A stretch of 64,000 nt of DNA from positions 10,327,569-10,391,568 of the forward strand of contig SCHM01000002.1 in assembly GCA_004123355.1 (NCBI GenBank). Reading direction: 5' to 3'. This document shows positions 11,657 through 23,153 of the stretch, one piece after another; within the stretch, counting starts at the first letter, position 1; every line of letters begins with the position of its first letter. The notes under the pieces were generated by a model. It was given only the letters and a program-made list of their open reading frames with translations. It was not told the origin of the DNA and did not search any database. The translations under genes were made by a program, and so were the position numbers. The DNA comes from Amphirosellinia nigrospora. Lineage: Eukaryota; Ascomycota; Sordariomycetes; Xylariales; Xylariaceae.

Positions 11657-13481
11657 GATGGCGGTTACTTAAGTATCGATCATTATCATATGTTTTGCAA
11701 ACCTAAAAGACCCCAAGACGTCGAGGAGCAGGTTTCCTGAATATCAATCAATGCGTTTAATAGTTTGCGTTATCGGAGCATGGTTATGCAACCGTGATCA
11801 CTGTTGTCAGGGGAAATGAGACTCAGCCGCACCTGAGGTTGTGTTCCATTTGAAGCAATCCTAGCAGATGCAGACGCCAGCTCCCAACGCCCCCGTGCCC
11901 TTATGAAGAAGCAACCCCCGAGTCGTCAAGCTTTGCAACATTGTTCCGACATGGCACTCTTAGAATCTAGCCAACAAAGAGACGAATGTTTTTATCTTTG
12001 CACATATACGAAATCACTTTCTCTGCATTTTAGCTCCCGAGTTCTCCCCTCTTCTTCGACTAGTGTATTGCCAAATGCATGCGGTAAAGCGATGCACGCC
12101 AAGTGTCTAGGATCTAGGATTAAAAGTCAAAGCTGAAAGTCTTAAACAGTTTATACATATGTCAGTTTCTCCGCATTGGGCAGAGAGATAAGAATGTACC
12201 CAAGTAATTACTACAATTCTCTCCCTCCCCTCTGCTCTCGATCAGATATTCCTCTCAATTATCATATGACAAATACTTACAATACTTACCTCATGAAAGT
12301 GTATGTTCGTATCATCTCTACTTTACTAAGTTCAGTACACCTATGCGCAAGGCATACTACCTAAGAGCTGGATCTAGGTTCCTAGCTCTCAGCCAATTCT
12401 GCGCGCAGCATGTTGCAGGGGTCCCCGCCAAAAACTATCGCTAATCCTTCGACGCGTATCGCGTTAGATACTTACAGGTCGGTGACCGAATACTGCCTTC
12501 TTTGAGGCAGAAACCGTGGCTGCCGCTACTCAAACTTAAATCTCACCTCCTATTATGAAGCAGCCATTGCCAGCGGATACATCCCAATACATCCTTTCTA
12601 ACTAAATTCTTGTATTTCTTACGACATGTAGGTAGTCATCCCACACATTCACGAAGTACTATAGCTACGTACCTAGGCACCTAGTTAGGTGGTTTCATGC
12701 TCACTTATCTCCAGCTTTGACTCGAGACTCAACAGCGCATCATTGAGTGGGTAATGCAAGTACCGGTAAAGTAAGCATAGGTAACCAGCTCAAGTTCATT
12801 GCGAGAGAGAATATGTACTTGGTTAATGCTACCATAAATAGGATCGCTTGAAGTACATTGACGACACAAGAAAAGGAGCGTCGCGCGGGTCTCGGTGCAG
12901 GCATCTTTTCCGAATTCAGGGGTTGGCCGATAATACAACCCTTCAAGACCCAAGACCCTCAGCAAACATCAAGCTGTCTAGCATCGGTTTCAACTATGTT
13001 CGTAACGCTTCAAGAAAGGTTATATGTGCCTACTGAGATCGTGGCCAGCTAAGATGCCAAAATCCGATAGAAGGATGTAGTTTACATCTGCGAGGTCTCC
13101 TTATCGCAATCATCTAATCACGAAATACTACTGGATTTCAAGTGGACACTCAATCTGAACACGCCGCAAGCTTAGCCATCTTATTCTCCTATCGCTACGT
13201 CACATTTACTATGAGTTCGAGCACATAGCCTATAGCTAGGTTACTGTGAATTTCCGGTGCCCATCTGCAGCCTTCATGATGACATTGAGGCAAGGAATTG
13301 AATATAATAAAATCACCTCCGCGCGGGACCAAAAGTGTTCTTAGCACATAGCAAAGCCACTGAACCAATGATTGACGCCCGAAGATCCGTGGTTGGCAGC
13401 CCGCGCCCCTCAACCTGCGAACGGCCTGTCACGACCGACATCTATTCCCACCGCATTCCTCTGGGCAATAAATTGTTATTG
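11657..13481. other. Long gene-poor spacer
   Basis: This is about 1.8 kb upstream of the CFEM gene and downstream of the minus-strand coiled-coil gene. Only short frames without motifs are present. TACCTAGG-type tracts occur near 12,660-12,690. Confidence 0.45.
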
Positions 13482-14999
13482 CTACTCGGACTCGTCTTTC
13501 TGCTCGTCGATGTATACGTCCGAAGCTGAATCTTTCACTTCGTCGACATCGACATCGGTTCCGATCTCTTCATTCACCTCGTCCTCATTTGCAACTATGC
13601 CCAATCTGCGGACTACTCGACTTCGTCTTCCGGAAGAAGTCTCTATTTCTGGGCCTTTACTTCGTGAAGAATCTGATGCTAGAAGGGTAGAAGTAGCGAC
13701 CCGGCCTTTTCCGAAGCAAACCTCGGCCTTGACGATCACTCTTGGAGACTCGAAGGCTTCACCTCTTGAATTGGTGAGTTGGACTAATGCTGGCGAAACA
13801 AGAAAGTCGATATCTTCGTAGGAGACGATAGCTTTCTGTACAAGAATCCCAAGTTAGTAACATCTCATTGAATGAAATCATCTTAGATGATCTAGGCACG
13901 CTCAAAAGTAGTCGATTGAAATATTTTATGAGTAGGTGACCGGTCAACAAGTTTCTAAAATGTAGAGAAAGAAACACTGAAAACCAATTACTAACCTCGA
14001 CAACTTCCATCCATCTGTCGTCATACTTCTGAGAAACGCTGTCATCGGCATCAGGCTCTTTTCTTTGTATGGCGGACATTGTGCGGGATCGGGCTAGATT
14101 TTAGCGAGTTCGATAGCTCTATTAAGGATTGGGCCAACATGCTCCGCTACATCATTCTTGTGCTCTGCTTTAACAAGTGGCCCAAGGTACTGGGCCAGCT
14201 TCGTCAGCCAATTCCGAAGTCGAGAGGGTCGAGGTTCTGATATGTCAACTAGTAATTGTCCAGTCACTGTACGCCAAAGCTGTCGGCGGTTTATGAGCAG
14301 CTTTTTGTGATCTATGAAATGCAGTTAGCACCAAAGGTTTAGCTAAGACAGGTGACTTCCAAGCACATACTCTGAACCTTCCAAACAAATTCTCCAACCT
14401 CGCACCCGGTTCCCCCCCAAATTAAGAAAGGGTTCGTTAAAAAGGCGTTGCACAAAAAACGCCAGATGAGGGCTTGAACCAAGTACTGTGCGTGCAACTT
14501 GCTTCTGAGAAGCTTGGCAATGGATACGCCAGAGATTTCTTTCAGCGCGGCTACCACGTAGTCAGGGAGTTCTAAGCCAATAGATGAAGTTGAGATTTGG
14601 GGGTCGCAAAAATTGAAAGTAAACGACCGTATATGTTCCCTCAGGGCCATAAACTGGCTCTCCAGGAGATCATCAAGATCAGGGGCGATATGGCGTGTGC
14701 CGGCAATTCGTTGGAGGTCCTCGGCTAGTTGCGCAGCCTCTTGCTGGGCCGACTTCAATTTATCTTTCAACTCTCTATTCTCTCTATTCTCTCTCATTGA
14801 AGCTTCATAGAACTCATCGGCGGAGCGCATGAAACTATTTGCAGCGTCGATGAGCTTAGAGGGATGCCACTTGGGTTCACTGTTGTATGTAGCATTGCTG
14901 ACTACTTCGTCTTCTCCTGTCTTCGAGTCTAGATGTTGTTTCTTGTTGATCCGTCTGGGCTCTCACCTGCGATAGGAAGCTTTCTTTCGAGTCATCCAT
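13482..14999 (-). CDS. Coiled-coil fungal protein of unknown function
   Basis: The likely start is the ATG at 14999 (MDDSKESFLSQ). A coiled coil rich in Glu, Lys and Gln follows (ENRELKDKLKSAQQEAAQL), then a phrase TRHIAPDLDD. A helical domain has aromatic landmarks (SFTFNFC, LIWRFLCNAF, NPFLIWGG). This pattern occurs in many unnamed Pezizomycotina proteins. Introns lie at about 14305-14370 and 13835-13995. The C-terminal part (FLVSPALVQLTNSRGEAF) is followed by an acidic, Asp/Glu/Val-rich end. One slip near 14100, beside an A run, and one near the 5' end interrupt the frame. No enzyme or binding motif is visible, and the function is unknown. It lies between the CFEM gene and the Hsp70-like gene. 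Confidence 0.6.
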
Positions 15000-16096
15000 G
15001 ATTGAAATCCGTGAGGTAGAGCGGAGACGGAGAATAGGTACCTTAAGTATGATGAGGGAAGAATGGTAGCTTAATAATGCAGTGAGCGGAGTAATTTCCC
15101 GATTTTCGTGTAATTATCTTCTGATGTAAACAGGTATCTATGTCTATTTTTATGTTAGACCACCTATACCTATCTATGCATATGCCTAGAAGTTAGGAAG
15201 GTTGGTGGTACTTACCTTGTAGTAACATTAGACACCAAGAGGTATATTGACTCTGTACCTACTTACCTATTGTGAATAGTAGGTACCTAGGTTAGGTAGG
15301 TAGGCATAGATAGGAAGGTGGCATCCTAGTATACCAAGTTAGGTACCTTCCTAGGTACTTTATAAACTTACTTATAGCATCCCATATATATCATAGGTAG
15401 GTAGCAAAAATATTGTAAAAATACCTACTCAGCCAAGCTGTGTAACTTCTTGTCTAATGAGATTAAACCTTTTTTATATATTAAAATTAGAAGTTGCTAA
15501 AATAGATCGAGCACCTAACTACCCGACTTCCCCATAGATTACCTAACGTTACTTTGCACCTGATTTCCAAGCTGCATCAACACCAACCTTAGGTCCTTTA
15601 CCTTAGGTACCTAGAAGCTAGAAGGCGTATTATATCCTCGTCCTTTGCTACAGCTAGTCTGCCTACTTCTATTTAATACTATCCTTTCCACCTGTTCTTC
15701 TTCATGCAAATCCATTTTAAACCCAACCGCGATATTACATACAAGAACTTTCATAATCTTTTACCTCCTGCCACATTGCCCTGGGATACAGCGACTGCAA
15801 TAGGGCTTGTACCTGAACATCATTCTCTCTACTTACCTGGGTATTTTGCATGCCGCAATTATAACAGGCTCGAATGATTGGTTTCTTCTTTCCTTTTTTT
15901 CGGGTCACGGTTCGTTTTTTCCCTGTCACCTCCATTCTCATTCTCTCGTATTCTGTCTTGTCATTTTGCGTGAATCATACAGAAACAAATAAACTGATGA
16001 TTATTACTAGTACTACAACACCATCTCTATACTCCAGCAGTCCCCTCATCCGAGAACATTGCAAACAACACCAAGAATTCTACCATTGGATTCAAT
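15000..16096. other. Spacer with TAGGTA tracts; divergent promoter region
   Basis: The spacer separates the divergent coiled-coil and Hsp70-like genes, so it must hold both promoters. It is A/T-rich and carries dense TAGGTA/TACCTA tracts at 15,170-15,400 and again near 15,590-15,620. Pyrimidine-rich runs lie at 15,880-15,960 ahead of the Hsp70-like start. Confidence 0.5.
15170..15400. repeat. TAGGTA/TACCTA palindromic tract
   Basis: The words TAGGTAGG, GGTACC and CCTAGG recur many times, often as short palindromes such as AGGTACCTAGGTT (15,290-15,302). Similar tracts occur in other intergenic regions of the window but not in exons. Confidence 0.6.
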
Positions 16097-18475
16097 ATGG
16101 CACCTCAAGTTAATAGTGGTGGCATAATAGTCATTGGCATCGATTTTGGCACCACGTAAGTACGGCGCACAGCAAGGCTTTACAGGCTGCTAACTTGTCT
16201 AGATTCACCGGCGTGGCATATGACTACATCAAAGCAGACAATCAAAACTTGAGTGATATTACGCCACTGCCAATCACGCTTTGGCCAGCCTTGGGCTCTG
16301 GTGAGGCAAACGCTGACTGCCCAAAGGTTCCATCCCGTATCGCGTACCCACCGGGTGGAAATATAACTTGGGGACAGCAGGCTCCTGCCGAACACAGCAC
16401 GAGCATACGCTGGTTCAAGCTTCTATTGCTAGGTGAGAATGATCTACAGTCACATCTGGGGAATTCGAAACACGTAGAGCAAGCCCGCCAGATTATTGAG
16501 AAGACTGGAAAAGATGTTGCTACCATCATTTCAAATTACCTTGCAAAAGTTTGGGAGCATGCTCTTGAGATTATTATCAGAGCTCGGGGACAACAATTCG
16601 TCAACAACCATAGATTTCATGTCGTTATCACAGTGCCTGCCATATGGCAAGATTACGCAGTCCAGACAATGGAACACGCAGTAAAAAGGGCTGGGATTCT
16701 GACCAAGCGACCCGGATGCCAGGATACAACATATGCGGTGGTCTCTGAGCCAGAAGCCGCAGCTCTCGCGGCCATATACAGTCACGAGAAATACGACGGT
16801 CTGAAGTCCGAACAGACTTGTGTCATTGCTGACCTGGGTGGTGGCACTGTGGTAAGTGGCCTCTTCTGTTTCCTCGCGCCAAACAGCCCTTACATAAATC
16901 GGGATTCGCAGGACCTTGTCAGCTTTAGGGTCAAAGCTACCCAGCCTCGGCTAGTTCTAGAAGAGATCGTTGAAGGAGAAGGCGCACTATGCGGTGCAAC
17001 CTTTCTCGATCAAGCGTTCCTAGCCTGCATCGAAAAAAAGTCCGACAGATGAAGGGAAAGGATAGGACTCTTCAGTATTGGGAGCAAATGCATGAACTTG
17101 AGCGAAAGAGAATCTTCGATATTGTATGGGAGAAAGGAATCAAACGAAGCTATTACGATGGATATTACGATAACCAAAAAGAAAAAGGTTATCGTATCGA
17201 TTTAGGCGCACAAGGCAAACGAAGGCCTAGTGTTCTATTAGACCTGTGGGTTGCTGCCCCATTAACATCATTGATTTGAGGGACCATTACTAACGATCAG
17301 CCAACGGATAAGAGACGACCTAAATCGTATCTTCAACTCCGTATTCGAAAAGATCTCTGAGCTTGTGGAAGGACAAGTCGAATCCATTATGACGAAGACC
17401 AGAATAATGCCTGCGGTATGATTTAATAGTATCTTGAATGTCTACGACCTGACTTATGTTTTCTTAGTTCATCGTTTTGACCGGGGGTTTCGGTCGTTGC
17501 GAGTACATCTACCGCAAACTCCGCCTACAGTATGAGGGCAGTATCGAGATACTCTTCGAAGCGAACAATAGACCGTAAGAGTGCTACATTTACAATCTCT
17601 CCAATTTTCTGACAGCTATCTAGGTGGACCGCCGTCGCACGAGGCGCAGTTCGTAAGTGACTCTTGAAACCATTTCCAGCTCGCCTTAGCAACTTTCGGG
17701 CCACAAGATATGCTTTTAATGAAAAAGAATGTCTAAAGCTCTCGCAGTAGAAATTCACGTTCTTGTGGTTATAACTGACCCTGGCTGTCCTAGTATGGGG
17801 AAGCTGCGAATGCGAACGATCAAGCCCAAGTCGAATCACATGTCTCTCGGTACAGTTATGGATGGGTTAAATCGGAGGACTTCGAGTAGGTGCCAATTGA
17901 AAAATCAGTGCCAACACTCCATTCAATGAGGTTACACTAATTCTAAATACCACAGCCACCATATTCATGATCCGAAGATCTCGATGCAGATGAATTCACT
18001 GGTCGCTGTGTCGCCCGAGATCAAATGGAGTGGATCATCCTTCGTGTTAGTATCCCAGTTCGTCATCACTACGCTGAGAAGACTACTAACTTGCGATCAG
18101 GGCAAGAGCGTGAAGGCCCGAAGCCGAGAATATGAATATGAAAGATATTTTGGGGCCGACGAGACTGGCTTCGCGTCATTCTCAGAGCCTATCTACAGAT
18201 CAAGACTCAGGACGCCTCCAAAAAGAATGGCGGAAAACGAGAAAAAACCAGGATTCGGATAGATGTGCACAGCCCGCTGAATTTCAGAAGCTTGCCATGA
18301 TTGATATGACAACTCCAGTCCCTGTGGAGCAACTGCCTAAACGAGGCGGAAAGAATTTCCACACCGCATTCTCTATCGAGTTGAAGTCAATGTTTCTGGC
18401 GCCTGTCTAAATATCAAGGCGACGTCTCTCGGCAAGGAAATCGGAGAGAAGACGATTTCTGGGCTCTCAGATTAA
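16097..18475 (+). CDS. Fungal Hsp70-like ATPase (actin-fold)
   Basis: Exon 1 (16097-16155) joins exon 2 at 16203 and builds the phosphate-1 loop IGIDFGTTFTGVAYDY. The connecting and phosphate-2 motif VIADLGGGTV joins DLVSF across the intron at 16852-16911. The adenosine motif is FVLTGGFGRCEYIYRKL, after a further intron near 17418-17466. The chain continues with ARGAV and a C-terminal beta-rich part (TTPVPVEQLP, then NIKATSLGKEIG), and stops at 18473-18475. The substrate-binding region is unlike canonical Hsp70. This matches the expanded fungal family related to HSPA12, of unknown role. Slips lie near 17035 (in a run of seven A) and near 18385. The gene sits alone between spacers. Confidence 0.8.
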
Positions 18476-19608
18476 GTGGAAGGATAGTTGCCTGTTTGTA
18501 ATATCCTGATATATGGCTGGTCATCTTTGCTTCGAATGCCAGTGGAGAGGAACAAAATGTTTGGAATTCGGCTTCATGATTGCATCAGAACTTTCTAGGG
18601 CAGTTAGTGCACATAGCCTGGAACCCATAGGGCCCCATGCGCAGATTTAGTATGACACGATGTTGCAAACAATCAATTCAATCGCGTTTTATAATGTTGC
18701 TACAGAACTGACTTCGTTTTTAGCAGCAGGGTTGCGAGATGAATACCTAACCTTTGGAGCTATCGCCGGGGCGATTTACATCTTCACCATGCCGGAGTTG
18801 ACACTTTTACATGCCCCCTTTTGCTCATTTTACGTGATTGAGCCCGAACTTCAAAGTGTTGCACAGGATTTGTGGGAGTATCTAGACAAATAACAAAACG
18901 GCTTACTTAGAAATGCTTCCACAAAAGAAAAGCCTAAGCAGAATTCTCATTCAAGCACCATAATATCCCCGATACACACTCAAATCGAAGAGATGACTAT
19001 AGCGGCCTTGATAAAATCGGCTTAGAATTCGGGTTTGCAAGCTCCGGTGAGGATAGGCGTCGCCTTTAGTCATATTTTCAACGATTGAGACAACCCGACG
19101 TTGATTCATCTCGGGTGTCTGCACTGCCATATCTAGATCTCTCTTAAACCTAGACTAAATTCAACATCAATACACTCGCAGGATGCCTTACGTGATGATA
19201 AACTTCAAGGGTATCGAGAAACATGCTAAATCCTGATCTTGCGATGCTAGCTTCGGCATCCTCAGCCGCTATCGGGATTATATAGGAGCCAAGTATGTAG
19301 CGACTGTCTTATCGTCCCTGTGCGATGAGTAGTAAACCAAGTTCGGACCAGTTCTCGGCGGCATACATACGTGTCATCGTTTTAGAGGAGGCATGATTAA
19401 TTCTCTCAACTCTTAGTATAGCACGGTTTAAGAAATTTGTCTTAATCGGTCGGACAATCATAAGACGTTTAATTACACCACAAATGAGAGAAACTAACTT
19501 TTATGCACCAATCCTAAGGCATCGTAATTATAATATCCTGGTGTCGATTGGAAAGAAGCCTTTTTATTTCAAGTACATATCACAGCCACCTATCATAGTC
19601 TCACTTGA
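18476..19608. other. Gene-poor spacer
   Basis: No gene can be supported. A 77-codon open frame at 18660-18893 has some hydrophobic character but no recognisable motif. Confidence 0.4.
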
Positions 19609-19935
19609 ATAACGTGTCACAAAGAGCGACCTGCCGGACGCTCTCCAAATAAGGACCGTCTTACGCCAAAGCCATCGCTGCCACGACCACAATACAGATT
19701 TAGGTTTGATCTAGACGATGACCATGCGACCGAGGCGCTAAAGCCACCTAGCGCTGAAAATCTTGAGGCGAAACTGAAGGCCGCGTGCGATGGTATCTAC
19801 TCAAATAGACAACTTCAAAAAAAGCGTCGTCATGTGTCCGAAGACGAGTCCGGGGGGAGAGTCTCCTCTTGTCGTAAAGGTCAAAAGACAGGAGAGGATG
19901 CCTTGAAACTTGGCAAAGGAAATCCAATTGATTAA
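19609..19935 (+). pseudogene. Orphan coding fragment of unknown family
   Basis: This open frame of about 108 codons has no ATG but reads like real protein. It has a basic, proline-rich start (KDRLTPKPSLPRPQYRFRF), an acidic step (DLDDD) and an amphipathic helix (AENLEAKLKAACDGIY). A basic patch (QLQKKRRHV) and a Ser/Lys-rich end follow. No upstream exon is evident. It may be the last exon of a decayed gene. I do not recognise the family. Confidence 0.35.
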
Positions 19936-21026
19936 TTTAAGCTCTCTACCTCATACGAGATCACGATGCGTGGCCGGCCCCGCGCAAAACTCACCGCGAG
20001 CTTCTGCTTGCCCCCAGCCACAATGTGTGACGCCGTCTCGTGTTCTTATAAAGTCGAAAACTGTAAGGTATTTATATAAGTTTTCAGTACCCCCATCCAT
20101 ATACCTCGGCACTTATGCAGGGATAGTGGCCCACAGATATGGGTAGCGTGCTTCAACTGCTCTGCGCTAGGCTGCTTTAGTATATATGTGTCTGCCTATC
20201 GTCACCCGGGGCGGCGGGCACTTAAATAGCTGGACCACCAACTGCTACCTAGATAGTACCCAAGTACCTACAAGTCTGTACGAATACTGGCTGTCCGCCG
20301 TCCAGACCATGTTTCGCCAAGAGAAATGCTGATCGCTGATTTGGAAATAAAACCTGCCCAGGCATCTAGTCCTAACACCGAGACAACTTCCAACATTGGT
20401 GTCTCTACCGATTCTCACTTTCTAGTTTCAACTTTTGGGTTTTTAAACTTAAAGCTAAGACGTCTTTTTCTGGCCCCTCAACCGTCACACATACATCATT
20501 CTGCATGTATCACCCTAAAAGAGGCGGGTGGATTAGGTAGTTTGGGATCACGGCTATTATTAGAGGGAACTGAGGCCGCCCGCCACGTTCCTGCTTACCG
20601 AGTCCTACCTAGGTACCTATTTCTGCAATTCGTAAACCCAGATTGGGTCCCCACCCACGTCCCACGCCAGGGTACTTACGAAGGTGCTGGGTCAGGTCTA
20701 TGTAGGGTAGGTACTTACTTGGGTGTACCTTTACTCCCCTATAGGCGGTTTTGGTGATGGTGCACGTGTGGTGAAACGAAATCATTACGAAACGATTAAA
20801 AAAAACGGCCAGAAATTACAGCACTTCACACAATCGAATCTGAGTAATTGGGTCTCATCGCCGTCACTATTACACGTGTGTAGCGAGGAGGAAGCGGAGT
20901 GAGCGCTAGAGAAGAAGAAGAAGGGAAAGGACCCGTGAAGCCCGGGCTGCCGCCATCGTCGCCAATTCTTTCGCTTCTCCCTCTCTCTCTCTGTGCGTGT
21001 GTGCGTGCGTGCATGTACGGGCGGAC
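19936..21026. other. Spacer and promoter of the next gene
   Basis: The spacer contains TACCTAGG tracts near 20,605-20,720. At 20,978-21,014 it holds a CT run followed by a GTGCGTGT run, just before the next ATG. I reject the 143-codon frame at 20326-20757 as non-coding. Confidence 0.45.
20978..21014 (+). repeat. CT/GT microsatellite in 5' leader
   Basis: A (CT)n run passes directly into a GTGCGT/GTGTGC run, ending 12 bases before the ATG at 21027. Polypyrimidine leaders are common before fungal start sites. Confidence 0.7.
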
Positions 21027-22557
21027 ATGAGTAGCGACGGCAGCGCCGTCGGCGTCAACACGGTGGGATCGCTGCTGGCCGTCATCGCAAACGCGATCCA
21101 GGATGCCTTGCGTGTCCTCATGTTCGCCGACAAACGGGCGTGGGGGTCGCCCGAGTTCGAGCAGCTACGCCTGCTCGAGGACACCCTCGACGAGGCGAAG
21201 CGGGACTTCCAGGAGCTGCCCGCGCTCGTCAACGGGCGCTTCTACTACGAGAACGACCGCAAGGGTATGTACTTGCTGCCACGATGCGCCCCTTTGCTCT
21301 TTGGTGGGCTCATCCGGCGCAACGAGTCATCTCATTCGGGTGGACGAAGCAGCGCTCACGAGCGAAACATGGATGAAACCCGCTACTTGTCAAGTGACAT
21401 AAACTTCACTTTTACGTTTTCTTTATGGTGCTTACATTTCACTTTTATACATGATCTTCTGCACGGATGGGGCTACTTCCACTGCGTAACATCCAACTCT
21501 ATATCCAAAGCTAACCGCTTATCACAGCTGATAGCCTTGACGAACTGCATGAACTGTGCGCCCGTTTTCAGCAGCACTCGCAAAACTTTAAATACTGGGT
21601 ACGGGCGGGTGGCCCGATAGACCCGGAATGGGCAACCGAGACACGGTGGCTGAGGCGGGAGCTGCACCGCGCGCAATGCCGGGCGGTGCGGCGCATCCAC
21701 GACGACCTCGAGGGGTCTTCCTCGCGGCCGCGGTGTCTGGGTGCCCTCATTGTGTGGCGGAGCCAGCAGCGACAGCAATCTCATATCTCACATTCTCATC
21801 TACCACCACACCCATCACAACACAACGGCAACAACGCCATCCATCAAATTCACAAAGAGGCGCCTCCATAACAACAACAAGTACTACATCGACGATAGGG
21901 TCGGATCGGATACAAAATGGCGAGATCATCGCCTGCAACACCACGGGGAAGTTTCAACGCCTGGCACCTGAGAACCGGGACATCGCGTTCGTCTGCGACT
22001 TCTGCGACGGATTCCTAGTATGGGAGGACCTACGTTCGATGCCGAGCACGCGGCAGGAGCAGCAGCAGCACGCGTCGGCGTCCTCGACGAGCATGCACGA
22101 AAACTGGGCCGCGACGGGGTTCAGCCATCCGCGCTCCACCCCCGGCAGCAGCACGCGTCCACTCACCACCACGGGCTCGGACGTGGAGCTCGAGGACCGG
22201 CGGCTGAGGAGCTTCCAGACGACGACGACGGCGCGGGAGCTCTACGCCGAGGTCGAGGAGGCGGAGACGGAGTTGCGCGGGGAGGAGAAGACGGTCGTCT
22301 TCCCGCCCGTGGCCATCGCGAACCACCTGCCGCCCGACCCGGGCGAGTGGCAGGCCCCGCTCCTCTGCCCCCTCTGCGACGAGTACTACTACGAGGAGCA
22401 GGGCGACGGCGACATGGACCGCGTGCGGTACACGCAGGACGAGCGCGGCTTCGAGAGCGTCGCCGCGCTGCAGGAGCACTTCGAGTGGACCCACGCCAGC
22501 CTGATACCCAGTCTCGCGACCGTCACGTCCAAGACGTCGAGTTGCCAAGTCATGTAG
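21027..22557 (+). CDS. Conserved fungal protein with CxxC and CxxC-H-H zinc-like motifs
   Basis: Exon 1 (21027-21264) encodes a helical N-terminus (LAVIANAIQDALRVLMFAD). An intron of about 260 nt ends before ADSLDELHELCARF near 21530. The next block, RAGGPIDPEWATETRWLRRE, is strongly protein-like. After a low-complexity Ser/Thr/Gln stretch the C-terminal half carries CDFCDGFLVWEDL. Later it has CPLCDEYYY, and H-x-x-x-x-x-H (HFEWTHASL) near the end, the pattern of a treble-clef or C2H2-like zinc site. One slip in a G run near 21715 links the two halves. I recall similar unnamed Sordariomycete proteins but no function. The 3' half is markedly GC-rich. Confidence 0.65.
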
Positions 22558-23153
22558 CATTTCGCCTGCCTCGTGTGTCTGAGCACGAAAGAGCGCCGCT
22601 GCGGGGCAGAAGAAGTGTACGAAGAGAGGGGCATTGATGGACTGTAGTGTGGAATGCGGTGTATGATTGATAACGATAATTTGCGTGATGCCTCATCCGC
22701 TAAAGAAGGACACGGAAAAGCAGAATGAAAAAGGGGCCCTCAGGATGGGTTTCCCGGTCTAGACATTGAACCTTGTATATATATGTATGTGTGTGGCCTA
22801 GCGATGGGAGATAGCAAGGCGTTTTGGTCGGCCAGATGGCTAAAACCGCGAATGCGAGGGTTTCTGTTTGCGTTTCACATGCATACCAACTAAGCAGTTT
22901 GAAATGAGCTCATGGTTATCGTAATGGAGGTTCATTTTGTACTTCGTGGTACCTTGGGCTTATTCGCCTATGAACAAGGTGCCATCTATATCCCACTACC
23001 TGGGTAGCTAGAATCCTGCACAAGCTTGGGATTTGGTGATATTATTAGATCAGATATCCGTGATCCGCTCTTGTATCGCCACGAGCAACGCTGATAGGTT
23101 TGACCATGTTGCCTTCCCCGTCATGTCACCATGTTAACTGCCCCCGACAAAAA
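22558..23153. other. Convergent 3' spacer
   Basis: The spacer lies between the 3' ends of the zinc-motif gene and SEC22. I see nothing beyond A/T-rich untranslated sequence. Confidence 0.5.

Noticed and set aside
13195-13413. 72-codon minus-strand frame downstream of the coiled-coil gene
   Set aside because: No recognisable motif and no link to the upstream exons.
18660-18893. 77-codon hydrophobic frame
   Set aside because: Isolated, without signal, family motif or neighbour support; left as spacer.
20326-20757. 143-codon open frame
   Set aside because: No motif, it overlaps a TACCTAGG tract, and it has no conserved feel.
22020-22637. Plus-strand 205-codon Arg/Ala/Gly-rich frame and its antisense partner at 22030-22560
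   Set aside because: Both are shadows of the GC-rich 3' half of the Cys/His-rich protein gene.
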